Both the position numbers and the translations under genes were made by a program. DNA of 64,000 nt. It comes from an uncultured Pelagibacteraceae bacterium (GTDB taxonomy: Bacteria > Pseudomonadota > Alphaproteobacteria > Pelagibacterales > Pelagibacteraceae). The notes under the pieces are model-generated. The model was not told the DNA's origin and ran no database searches. It saw only the letters and a program-made list of their open reading frames with translations. Location: the NCBI GenBank assembly GCA_902547215.1, contig CACCNI010000001.1, forward strand, positions 23,501-87,500. The letters run 5' to 3'. Positions within the stretch are counted from its first letter, which is position 1. Each line of letters opens with the position of its first letter. Shown one piece after another: positions 40,590 to 48,534 of the stretch.

Positions 40590-42569
40590 TTAATAATTTG
40601 TTTTTATGCCGAAATTAAATGTTCTACCTAATTGTGTATAATCCTTTGCGGTTTCATACTCTTTATCTAAGATATTTGTGATATCAAAAAATAAATTATA
40701 TTTATCTAAATAATTATATTTAAGTGATAAATCATTGACCAAATAACTATCTAATTCAGCATCAGAAAATGATGCTGCACCATTTCTATTAGCATTACCA
40801 TTACCATAATCTCTTGCTTCATCGGACCATTTTGTTTTTAAAGTGAAGTCTAGATTTTGATATTGAGGAATTTTAAAATTTGTAACTAAATTAATTATAT
40901 TTCTTGGTACTCTAACTAATTGTGAGTTTACATAGGTGTTAGCCGGGTTGTCCTGTTCAGCGCCATCATAAGTTTGTGTATATGTGTAATTTAATCCAAA
41001 ATTTAAAAATTCATTAAATTTAATTTTAGACATTAATTCCAGACCCTGCGATTTTACATTCCCAGGTGAATTTTGAGTCGTTGAAGTATTTCCAGATGAA
41101 TTATTTCCACTCCAACCCTCTAATGTGTCATTATATTCTACATTGAAATAAGTTAAATCTATAAACAAATTAGAGTCCATTAGAGTGTGCTCAATACCAA
41201 AATCATAACTACGACTGTTTTCCGCTTTCACATAAGGTAGTGATTTTTGGTTTGCTGCCCATACATAGAAAGTTTCGTATAAAGAAGGGAACCTATAACC
41301 TGTCCCGTAAGATGATTTAAATTTTGTTTTTTTGTTATCAGTTATGTATGCGAGCGTTGCTCTATGAGAATCTTCGTTTCCAGCGTATGAATGCTCATCA
41401 AATCTCGCACCTAAAGTAGTATAAATATTTTGTGTCACTCTACTTTGGAAATCAAGATATTTAGATGTGACGTAAGCATTTGAGTATAAATATCCACTTT
41501 GATTTGCATTATATCCCACTCTGTCATCTTCTCTGTCTAAACCGAATACAATGCTGTTATCTAAGTCAAAATTATAATTTCCTTGATACAAAAACGCATA
41601 TCTATCACCATAGTAGTTATCTTGTGCAGTATTTTTACTTCCAGATGCTGCAGCGTAAACTCTTTTTATATACGTATTTGCTAGAGTAAATTTGTTGGTT
41701 AGCTTTTTAATTGGTTTATGTATCAAACTCACGTTAGCGGAAGACTCGATTGCATCCACCTCTTCACTATGCGATCTTGTTGATGAACAGCCAAATAAAC
41801 TAGATACACATACCGCATCATATTGAAGGTATGTTTCAGCAAGTCTATAATTACCTTTAAACTCTAATTTATCAGATAAAATATTATTATAGCTAGCTAC
41901 TAAACCATTATTTCTATACCTATCTTTTTCATTATTATGAGTCATTTGCGAAACACCATCAGTTTGAAATCTTTGTAGTCCGATGTAATAATTTTTTATC
42001 TCATCACCTCCTGAAATAGAGGAAGAAAAATTATGTGTGTTATTAGATCCTATAATATAATTCACATCTTTTTTAAAACCTGGTTCGCCTTTTTTAGTCG
42101 TGATATGTATTGTCCCACCAATTGCACCACTTCCATAAATAGAACTTTGATTGCCTTTTAAAATCTCAACTCTTGAAACCTGACTAGTTAAGATATTGTT
42201 AAAATCAAAGTCATTAGAAACACTTGAAGGATCAGACATTTTAACACCATCAATATATACTGTTGAATATCTTTTTGGCATTCCTCTTAGTTGGATAGCA
42301 GAGGCTGTCCCATGCCCACCACTTTGAAAAAAATTAACACTTGTAGTAGAGGTGCCTATTGCATCACCCAAAAAATACTCACCTGAATCACTTAAAAATT
42401 TTTCATCTAACACAGTTACCGATGTGCCAACTGAAGAGAGAGACTGAGGTTTTTTGCTGGCAGTAATAACAATTACTGGAATATCTTTGGCAATTGATTT
42501 TGACAATATTTGAAAAGAAAAAATAAGAATAAGTAGAGATAACTCTAAAAATTTTGATATTTTGTCCAT
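40590..42569 (-). CDS. btuB: TonB-dependent outer-membrane receptor, BtuB-like (cobalamin)
   Basis: A 659-residue TonB-dependent receptor. A signal peptide (about 1-27) precedes a TonB box-like IPVIVITAS, a plug domain with IQLRGMPKRYSTVYIDGV, VEILKGNQSSIYGSGAIGG and IHITTKKG, and a 22-strand barrel ending in a C-terminal aromatic pattern. A cobalamin riboswitch immediately upstream marks vitamin B12 or a related corrinoid as the substrate. The following gene encodes a small membrane protein that may complete uptake. TonB-ExbBD are not seen in this window. Confidence 0.88.
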   Translation of the reverse strand: MDKISKFLELSLLILIFSFQILSKSIAKDIPVIVITASKKPQSLSSVGTSVTVLDEKFLSDSGEYFLGDAIGTSTTSVNFFQSGGHGTASAIQLRGMPKRYSTVYIDGVKMSDPSSVSNDFDFNNILTSQVSRVEILKGNQSSIYGSGAIGGTIHITTKKGEPGFKKDVNYIIGSNNTHNFSSSISGGDEIKNYYIGLQRFQTDGVSQMTHNNEKDRYRNNGLVASYNNILSDKLEFKGNYRLAETYLQYDAVCVSSLFGCSSTRSHSEEVDAIESSANVSLIHKPIKKLTNKFTLANTYIKRVYAAASGSKNTAQDNYYGDRYAFLYQGNYNFDLDNSIVFGLDREDDRVGYNANQSGYLYSNAYVTSKYLDFQSRVTQNIYTTLGARFDEHSYAGNEDSHRATLAYITDNKKTKFKSSYGTGYRFPSLYETFYVWAANQKSLPYVKAENSRSYDFGIEHTLMDSNLFIDLTYFNVEYNDTLEGWSGNNSSGNTSTTQNSPGNVKSQGLELMSKIKFNEFLNFGLNYTYTQTYDGAEQDNPANTYVNSQLVRVPRNIINLVTNFKIPQYQNLDFTLKTKWSDEARDYGNGNANRNGAASFSDAELDSYLVNDLSLKYNYLDKYNLFFDITNILDKEYETAKDYTQLGRTFNFGIKTNY

Positions 42570-42624
42570 AATACTCCTTTCAAGAGCTCAAATTTACTAA
42601 ACTTTCTGCCGAAGTATTTTTTGC

Positions 42625-42748
42625 GAACTAGATTTTTCCTGACCATCGTTCTACAACGGACTCTACTGGGTGGCGCTCCGACTTTACGGTTCCAGGAAGA
42701 GCCAATGATTTTCACATTGATTTCCCACCATGCATTTCAGTATAATTT
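42625..42748 (-). promoter_or_regulatory. Cobalamin riboswitch
   Basis: On the minus strand, upstream of the BtuB-like gene, the sequence reads GGTGGGAAATCAATG, TGAAAATCATTGGC, then TTCCTGGAACCGTAA and AAGTCGGAGCGCCACCC. These match the conserved cobalamin (RF00174) core: the GGGAA-xxx-GTGAAAATC stem-loop, the GCAACTGTAA-like segment and the AAGTC-GGA...GCCAC box. Further downstream CGTT-GTAG-AACG is a small hairpin, and GGAG lies six bases before the btuB ATG at 42569, so the switch probably controls translation or early termination. Limits are approximate. Confidence 0.88.
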
Positions 42749-42788
42749 TATTTTAAAAAAGTTTTGATATAATTCAAGTAAAAATTAA

Positions 42789-44375
42789 TTAATCATGAAG
42801 ATCCATATTAGAAGCCTTGTATGGTCTGTATTTTTCATCAAACTCCTTTCCAAGTTTAGCCATCATTTTATTTCCCTCATCATCGTTTTTTTCAGCGATT
42901 TTAATTTCAGGCCATCTTTCTCTTGGAAATTTTACGTATAAACTAAAAACTTTAGCTAATCCTGAAATCTCTTCTTTTGAAATAGTTGGCATTCTTAACA
43001 TGCTCGCACTAGTATTAGATAACGAGCAAATCTCCTCATCTTTAATATAACCTTTTTCTATTGCATATGTTCTTAAAGGTGTTCCATGATATGGTGCAAA
43101 GATAAATGCTCCGGTGGCATCAATAGTTTTAGGAAGTTTTCTTACAAAATTTATTGTATCAAATATCAAATCTCTTGTTTCATCTGGCATACCAATAATA
43201 CTATTTGCGCAAGAAGCATATTTATGCTCAGCAGCTATTTGAAAAGCCCTTATTTGTACATCATCTTTTACATTTCTTTTTAAATAATTTCTTCTGTAAT
43301 CATAATTTCCATGTTCTATACCTATATTCATTCTAAGCATATTCATTTCCTCAAGACCAGCAGCTCTATATTCTGTTATAGTTTCAGCTCTTGTATTCAT
43401 CCAAAAAGGGATTTTATAATCTGAGTAAAGCTCCTTTAATTCATCAAACTCTCTATTTGACATAGCTAAAAAAGTATCAACCACAAAATAAATTAAATTA
43501 GGATCGTATTTCTTAACTAAAAAATCTAATTCTTTTCTCATTCTCTCAATACTTTTTTTTCTATGAAATCTTCCACCCGTTTCCGCCTTGTATTCAACGT
43601 TATTTGATGGTGAATTACAAAAGGTGCATGTATATGGGCATCCTCTTTGTGTTTCAAAACCTACAGCTCTCCATATTTTTCCTTGCATAGGTCTGTACAA
43701 GCTACCTTTTTCAAATAAATCCCAATCGGGTATTGGTACTGTATCTATATCAATAGGTGCACGCATTCCATTTCTATAGATATTCCCCTCTCCTTTGATT
43801 GTGAAGTTTTTAATTTGGTCAATTCTGCCTCCTGAACATAATGCGTTTGCCATTTCAACTACCGCACCTTCACCTTCGCCTCTACAAACATAATCGACTA
43901 GATCATTTTTAATAACTTTGTCAGCTGCATATGTTGCAAAAACTCCTCCAAAAAGAGTTTTAAATTTTCTATCTTTTTCAGGTATGGACTTAAGTAAATC
44001 TATTGCTAAATAATAAGTGCTTTCTAGAACAGAAACTAAAATTAAATCTGGTTGAAATGTTGCTACTTTTTTTTTGAAATCTTCGACAATGCCTTTTTTT
44101 GGTTTTACACCTTTTTCATGCCACTCTGAATTATCGTATTTATGAACATTTCTGTTTTCAACTTTTTCTTCGTTTGTATTTTTTCCAAGTGTTAAAGAGT
44201 CTATATCTTCATAGTAAGTACAATCAAAAAGATCTAAAGGATAACCCTCTCTCTTAAGTAATGCTGTAAAAATTCCTACAGATTGAGGCATAAGTGCACT
44301 CATGTGTAAGTTTGGATAAAAAATCAAGATTTTAAAATCTTTTGGGTTTCTTTTTTTAAAAGGTGATTTAAGCAT
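42789..44375 (-). CDS. B12-binding-type radical SAM protein
   Basis: A 528-residue protein with the N-terminal Rossmann-like region of B12-binding radical SAM enzymes (KILIFYPNLHMSALMPQSVG, then PDLILVSVLESTYYLAIDLL and LFGGVFATYAADKVI) and the 4Fe-4S motif CPYTCTFC (Cys246, Cys250, Cys253). C-terminal residues 440-528 are a smaller helical region. Members of this group methylate or rearrange unreactive carbons, often using cobalamin, but no DxHxxG motif is present in the Rossmann part, so the cofactor is bound in the base-off way or not at all. The substrate is unknown. It ends 40 bases before the riboswitch. Confidence 0.8.
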   Translation of the reverse strand: MLKSPFKKRNPKDFKILIFYPNLHMSALMPQSVGIFTALLKREGYPLDLFDCTYYEDIDSLTLGKNTNEEKVENRNVHKYDNSEWHEKGVKPKKGIVEDFKKKVATFQPDLILVSVLESTYYLAIDLLKSIPEKDRKFKTLFGGVFATYAADKVIKNDLVDYVCRGEGEGAVVEMANALCSGGRIDQIKNFTIKGEGNIYRNGMRAPIDIDTVPIPDWDLFEKGSLYRPMQGKIWRAVGFETQRGCPYTCTFCNSPSNNVEYKAETGGRFHRKKSIERMRKELDFLVKKYDPNLIYFVVDTFLAMSNREFDELKELYSDYKIPFWMNTRAETITEYRAAGLEEMNMLRMNIGIEHGNYDYRRNYLKRNVKDDVQIRAFQIAAEHKYASCANSIIGMPDETRDLIFDTINFVRKLPKTIDATGAFIFAPYHGTPLRTYAIEKGYIKDEEICSLSNTSASMLRMPTISKEEISGLAKVFSLYVKFPRERWPEIKIAEKNDDEGNKMMAKLGKEFDEKYRPYKASNMDLHD

Positions 44376-44404
44376 TTTTGATATTTATTATAGATGAAAA
44401 TTAA

Positions 44405-45109
44405 TTACAACTCCAAAAAGTTTCCACTCCATAGATTGATTCCCTCGATTTCAGCTAAATCTGCGTCAAGAGTATACATTCTATCCTTATATTTTTTCAA
44501 TAATCTTTTAATAAGAAATCTATCAACTTTTGCTCTAGAGTCATAAACAAAATAGTTGCTTCTCTCAGATTTATAAAACTGTTTTCCACCTTTCATTCCA
44601 ATACCAGATATGATTACATTCGCATTTGGGTTCTCAATTAAAGCAAGTAAAATTGCATAAAATCCAGCTGAAATTCCTTGAATTTTTTTATTCTTTATTG
44701 CTTTAATTACATGAACAATCTTTTTTAGTATTTTTTCTTGATGACAAAATTCCGAAATAAATAAAGAAAAAAAACCCAACTTAAAAAAATTCGATTGAAA
44801 ACACCATTGATCAAAATTTGATATACATTTTAATTCGGTGAAACCGTTCAAATCATTAGGTAAATTAATAACACCTGATCTAATTATTAATCTATTAGGT
44901 TTTGAATTTATAATCCTTTTGCTTACATGTTCATTTCTTGCAAACTCTGATGCGCCTGTTGTACAAATTAACTCATTTTCTGGATATTTCTTTCTATAAA
45001 AACTTGCTCTTTCAGCTGCCCCATTTGCTGTATAAATTTTTGATACTTTTATATTTGGAAGTTTTGAATCTGGTTTAGATCCTAACACAAGAACATTATA
45101 ATCTGGCAT
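44405..45109 (-). CDS. Sialyltransferase-like (GT42-type) protein
   Basis: A 234-residue protein resembling the Campylobacter CstI/CstII (GT42) fold. It has an N-terminal nucleotide-type loop YNVLVLGSKPDSKLPNIKV, then QGISAGFYAILLALIENPNANVIISGIGMKG, matching the SGVYMCAVAIALG...IYLSGIDFY region, and a following KVDRFLIKRLLKKYKDRMYTL element. The catalytic histidine of CstII appears to be replaced by Asp in VYDSRAKVD. It overlaps the KdsB-like gene by 14 bases, so a CMP-sugar donor made by that enzyme is an attractive guess. Function is inferred. Confidence 0.55.
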   Translation of the reverse strand: MPDYNVLVLGSKPDSKLPNIKVSKIYTANGAAERASFYRKKYPENELICTTGASEFARNEHVSKRIINSKPNRLIIRSGVINLPNDLNGFTELKCISNFDQWCFQSNFFKLGFFSLFISEFCHQEKILKKIVHVIKAIKNKKIQGISAGFYAILLALIENPNANVIISGIGMKGGKQFYKSERSNYFVYDSRAKVDRFLIKRLLKKYKDRMYTLDADLAEIEGINLWSGNFLEL

Positions 45110-45830
45110 TTCTATTTATAATTTTTCTGACAAGCATTAAAGATTCCTTTGTATCTACTGAAATTGACTTGTTAGACATATTTATCATTTTTATTTCTTG
45201 ACCTAATTCTAAAAACCTTAATAGTTCACAATCTTCCATGCTCTCAAGTGGTGTTTTTTTTCTAGTAGAACTAAATACTTTTAAAGATTTATAAGGTAAT
45301 GAATAAATACAAACTTGTCTCCAAGCATAAACATATTTTTTTTCTTTTGTAGTTGGTATTGGAGCTCTGGATTGATAAAGGAGTCTTCCATCTTTTCTAA
45401 AAACTACCTTTGGTATATGTCCTGAATAAAAATCTTTTTTGTTTGTAATTTTCGTATATCCATTAATTATTTTGTTAGGATACTTTTTTGCATACCTTAA
45501 TAATTTTTTTATGTCTGACGTATTACAAATTGGTTCGTCCCCTTGGACATTTAAATAGAACTTAGCTTTATATTTTTTAGCTACTTCTGCAATTCTATCT
45601 GTACCAGTCAAACAATTTTTTGATGTCATAACTATTTTAATATTTTCTTTTTTACAAACTTTTTTGATTCTTACGTCATCAGTAGCCACTAATATTCTAG
45701 ATTTTGAAATTACCTTTGCACATTGCCTGTATGTCCTTATGATCATTGGTAAACCACAAATATCAAGAAGAGGTTTTCCAGGAAGTCTTTTTGATTTATA
45801 TCTTGCAGGTATAACTAAATAATATTTCAT
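45096..45830 (-). CDS. kdsB: KdsB-like CMP-ulosonate synthetase
   Basis: Cytidylyltransferase of the KdsB family (CMP-Kdo synthetase) that activates 3-deoxy-ulosonic acids with CTP. N-terminal VIPARYKSKRLPGKPLLDICG, then TDDVRIKKV, GTDRIAEV, NVQGDEPICNTSDI, QSRAPIPTTKE and AWRQVCIYSLPY are the KdsB motifs; the length of 244 residues matches. It may be a second copy used for an island-specific sugar, since it lies between two sialyltransferase-like genes and an aldolase. A housekeeping role in Kdo activation cannot be excluded. Confidence 0.85.
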   Translation of the reverse strand: MKYYLVIPARYKSKRLPGKPLLDICGLPMIIRTYRQCAKVISKSRILVATDDVRIKKVCKKENIKIVMTSKNCLTGTDRIAEVAKKYKAKFYLNVQGDEPICNTSDIKKLLRYAKKYPNKIINGYTKITNKKDFYSGHIPKVVFRKDGRLLYQSRAPIPTTKEKKYVYAWRQVCIYSLPYKSLKVFSSTRKKTPLESMEDCELLRFLELGQEIKMINMSNKSISVDTKESLMLVRKIINRNARL

Positions 45831-45837
45831 TAATTTT

Positions 45838-47451
45838 TTAAAATGCGTATATAGATCTGGATTTTACTTTATACTTTGTTGGTGTAACACTTATTATTTC
45901 GGCTTTTCTTTTTAAAGATTGGTACAGCAAAAACAATTCATCCATTTCTCTTCTTTTAGGATCGTTAGCATCATAACCGTCAAAACCTGCAAGAAAAATT
46001 TTTTTTGCCTTTCCGCTATTTGATATGGCTAAAGCATAACTTATTGCAAGCGAATTGGGTATTACTGCAGAAGAGTTTTTAAATTTAAATGTATTGCTTC
46101 TAATTTCAACCCCAAAATCCAATTTTTTCATTTTCTTAAATTTGTCCCTAATTGAACTAGACAATCTCTGATAAGGTAAGATTAATTTTTGTGGAAGACG
46201 TTTAAAAGAGTTGTGATCTGTAAGTAATCTTAAGGTGTTGCAAACAGCTCTAACATTTATAAGTTTTGGATTTATATTTCTTTGTGTATTTAAAGCAATA
46301 ACAAAGGGTTTAAATTTTTTTATAAAACTTTCTATGGCTAATCTATGCTCTTTTACACCAGGACCCGAACCAACAATAAGTACATTTTTATTTTTTAGAT
46401 TTTTTGATGGATTGTAACTTCCTTTTTTAGCACCCTGAAAATTTTGACTATATGTTTGCAAAAGATCTTTACTAAATTTTTTTCCACCAGTTGTTTTTAA
46501 ATTGTCTATAACTGCTAATATTTCAGCAGAATTAAAACTTTTGGCCTCAAGCATGCCTTGAATAAAACTAGGGTGTATACCGTATAGTCCAGATAAGTAA
46601 TAGTATGGATTACTTCCCCATGAGAATTTTTTTTTCATTGGCATGAAATCTTCATCAACTAATTTTAATAACTCAGAGTAATTTACTTTTTTATTGAATT
46701 TTTTTTCCAATTCAATAATTAGACTTTCGGTTGTTACATTTCCAGGACCTCTGCCCATACCTAAAACAGTTGAGTCCACCCAATTTGCACCCTTTTCGAT
46801 TGCAGTAATAGAGTTTTCCATAGCTTTGCCCATATTATCGTGGGCATGAATTCCTAAATGTCCATCCCAATATTTTTTAAATATATTTGTTATTTCTGAG
46901 GTTCTTTTGCTATTTAAACTTCCTGTGCTATCTGCAAAATACAATATATCTATATTATTTTTTTTTGATAATTGACAAAAATTTTTTATTTCATTTTCTG
47001 ATCTATCAGAACTTTGCATCAAATTTAATGCAATTTTAAACCTATATGATTTAAATTTTTTTATAAGTGGCATAACTTTTTGAATTTCGTTGTAATGACA
47101 TGCTATTCTGACTAGTTTTATTTTTGATTTATTCGAGGTAGTAAATAGTTTTTCTATTAACTTCATATTTTTAGATAAAGTATTGTTTTTTACCAGTTCA
47201 GATGCATTAACCATAACCGCTAGTTTAATATTTTTAGGTATTTTAATTGAGTTTAAAAATTCATCAGTAGAGTAGGCGCACGCTCCTCTAAATTCTTTTT
47301 TTTCTAAAGATCTAAATCCAATTTCAACATAATCAATCTTTATTTCTGCCATAGATTGAAGATATTTTTCAATTAGATTAATTGAGAAATTCCAATTATT
47401 ATAATACCCTCCATCTCTAAGAGTGCAGTCTAAGTGATAAATTTTTTTCAT
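45838..47451 (-). CDS. Pyruvate-aldolase-type protein fused to sialyltransferase-like domain
   Basis: A 537-residue protein with two parts. Residues 1-345 form a DRE-TIM metallolyase/HMG-CoA-lyase-type barrel like 4-hydroxy-2-oxovalerate aldolase: DCTLRDGGYYNNWNF at the N terminus, HAHDN metal site (HxH), GMGRGPGN and a helical region near SNPYYYLSGLYGIHPS. Residues 355-537 are a Rossmann-like domain beginning NVLIVGSGPGVKEHRLAIES, with NSLAISYALAISNSGKAKKIFLAGFDGYDANDP, similar to the GT42/DUF115-type fold. The aldolase part could join pyruvate with an aldehyde to make a 3-deoxy-2-keto acid, fitting the KdsB-like enzyme coded next. Function of the fusion is inferred. Confidence 0.7.
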   Translation of the reverse strand: MKKIYHLDCTLRDGGYYNNWNFSINLIEKYLQSMAEIKIDYVEIGFRSLEKKEFRGACAYSTDEFLNSIKIPKNIKLAVMVNASELVKNNTLSKNMKLIEKLFTTSNKSKIKLVRIACHYNEIQKVMPLIKKFKSYRFKIALNLMQSSDRSENEIKNFCQLSKKNNIDILYFADSTGSLNSKRTSEITNIFKKYWDGHLGIHAHDNMGKAMENSITAIEKGANWVDSTVLGMGRGPGNVTTESLIIELEKKFNKKVNYSELLKLVDEDFMPMKKKFSWGSNPYYYLSGLYGIHPSFIQGMLEAKSFNSAEILAVIDNLKTTGGKKFSKDLLQTYSQNFQGAKKGSYNPSKNLKNKNVLIVGSGPGVKEHRLAIESFIKKFKPFVIALNTQRNINPKLINVRAVCNTLRLLTDHNSFKRLPQKLILPYQRLSSSIRDKFKKMKKLDFGVEIRSNTFKFKNSSAVIPNSLAISYALAISNSGKAKKIFLAGFDGYDANDPKRREMDELFLLYQSLKRKAEIISVTPTKYKVKSRSIYAF

Positions 47452-47464
47452 AATTCAAAAATAT

Positions 47465-48205
47465 TTATTTTTCCATATTTTTTAGAATATTTTTAAAAAT
47501 AGTTTTATATTTATTAATCTGTTTTTTATCTCTGTAAATGAATACGTTTTTTTCGCTTTTTTGTCTAGATATTGATCTTTTGCTCAAAATATCACTTTTT
47601 TTATCTAGGTAGATATAATAGTCAGCTCTATCAATTAAATTTAAATATTTTAAAAGCTTAATTTTATTAATTTTGTTTTTATTTACCAAAAATAGGGATC
47701 TTTGAAGAAAACCCTCATCAAACAAAATAATTTTGTTAGATTTCAGTTTTTTTGCAATATAAAATTGTGCAAAAAGTTCTATAAACCACCTTTTAAAAAT
47801 TAATTTTTTATCTTTATCCTTTATTTGATTTATCTCTCTCGATACAAAATTTACTAGTAAAGGGTTTTTTCTTTTATATAAAAAAAAAATTTTTTTACTT
47901 ACTAACAAATACTTATTAAATAAATAACTTGAATATTTATTATTAAAATTTTTCTTATTAATTTTTAATTTTCTTAAATTTGAATTTAAATTTTTTGTTT
48001 TTTTAACAGAAAATTTTTTGAAATTTTTCACAAACAACATATATTTCAACGAAATTTTTTCAATATATGACAGTTTTATAAAATTTTTTGCATACTCATG
48101 GATTAGATAATTTGACAGAATAATTGATTTATTTTTCTTCTTTAAATAATTGCAAACATATGTTTTTCCACAACAGGGTGGACCAAAAAATTCAATTATT
48201 TTCAT
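47465..48205 (-). CDS. P-loop kinase-like protein of unknown substrate
   Basis: A 246-residue protein with a clear P-loop FFGPPCCGKTYVCNYL (Walker A GPPCCGKT at residues 8-15) and an ILFDEGFLQRSL segment (about 168) like a Walker B region. A C-terminal ADYYIYLDKKSDILSKRSISRQK helix resembles the lid/phosphate-contact part of nucleoside or adenylate kinases. It is very rich in lysine, isoleucine and asparagine. It heads the operon-like group with the aldolase, KdsB-like and sialyltransferase-like genes, 13 bases upstream, which suggests a sugar or sugar-acid substrate. I do not recognise the family. Confidence 0.5.
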   Translation of the reverse strand: MKIIEFFGPPCCGKTYVCNYLKKKNKSIILSNYLIHEYAKNFIKLSYIEKISLKYMLFVKNFKKFSVKKTKNLNSNLRKLKINKKNFNNKYSSYLFNKYLLVSKKIFFLYKRKNPLLVNFVSREINQIKDKDKKLIFKRWFIELFAQFYIAKKLKSNKIILFDEGFLQRSLFLVNKNKINKIKLLKYLNLIDRADYYIYLDKKSDILSKRSISRQKSEKNVFIYRDKKQINKYKTIFKNILKNMEK

Positions 48206-48218
48206 AATATTTTTTTAT

Positions 48219-48467
48219 TTAATTCAATCTTATGTTCGAAACATTTGGCTTTTTTTTGTCAAAAATTAAAGTTATTCCATCAGGATCTTCCACGGTTATT
48301 TCGCTTTTTGCAGATAAAAATTTTATAAAACTGTCATATATTGAAAAAATTTCGTTAAAATATATGTTTTAACTATTATCTGAAGAAAATACTTTTATAA
48401 ATGGATAAAATATCTCTATAAATGGAGGTGAGTTAAAATAAACAAAGTTAAGATTATTAATACGCAT
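48219..48467 (-). pseudogene. Remnant of a VOC/glyoxalase-family gene
   Basis: On the minus strand an ATG at 48467 opens a frame reading MRINNLNFVYFNSPP, like the first strand of vicinal-oxygen-chelate (glyoxalase/bleomycin-resistance) proteins. A TAA stops it after 32 codons, and the same frame then continues for about 50 codons to VEDPDGITLIFDKKKP, the typical last strand of that family, before a TAA at 48219. At 83 codons in all it is shorter than a full VOC domain (about 115), so part of the middle is probably also lost. This remnant fills most of the 329-base gap between the kinase-like gene and the ABC transporter; nothing else was recognised in the gap. Confidence 0.5.
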
Positions 48468-48534
48468 AATAAGTTTATCTCATAATTCTAACAAAATTAA
48501 AGAGTACCTAATGCATCTAATACATTAACTATCT

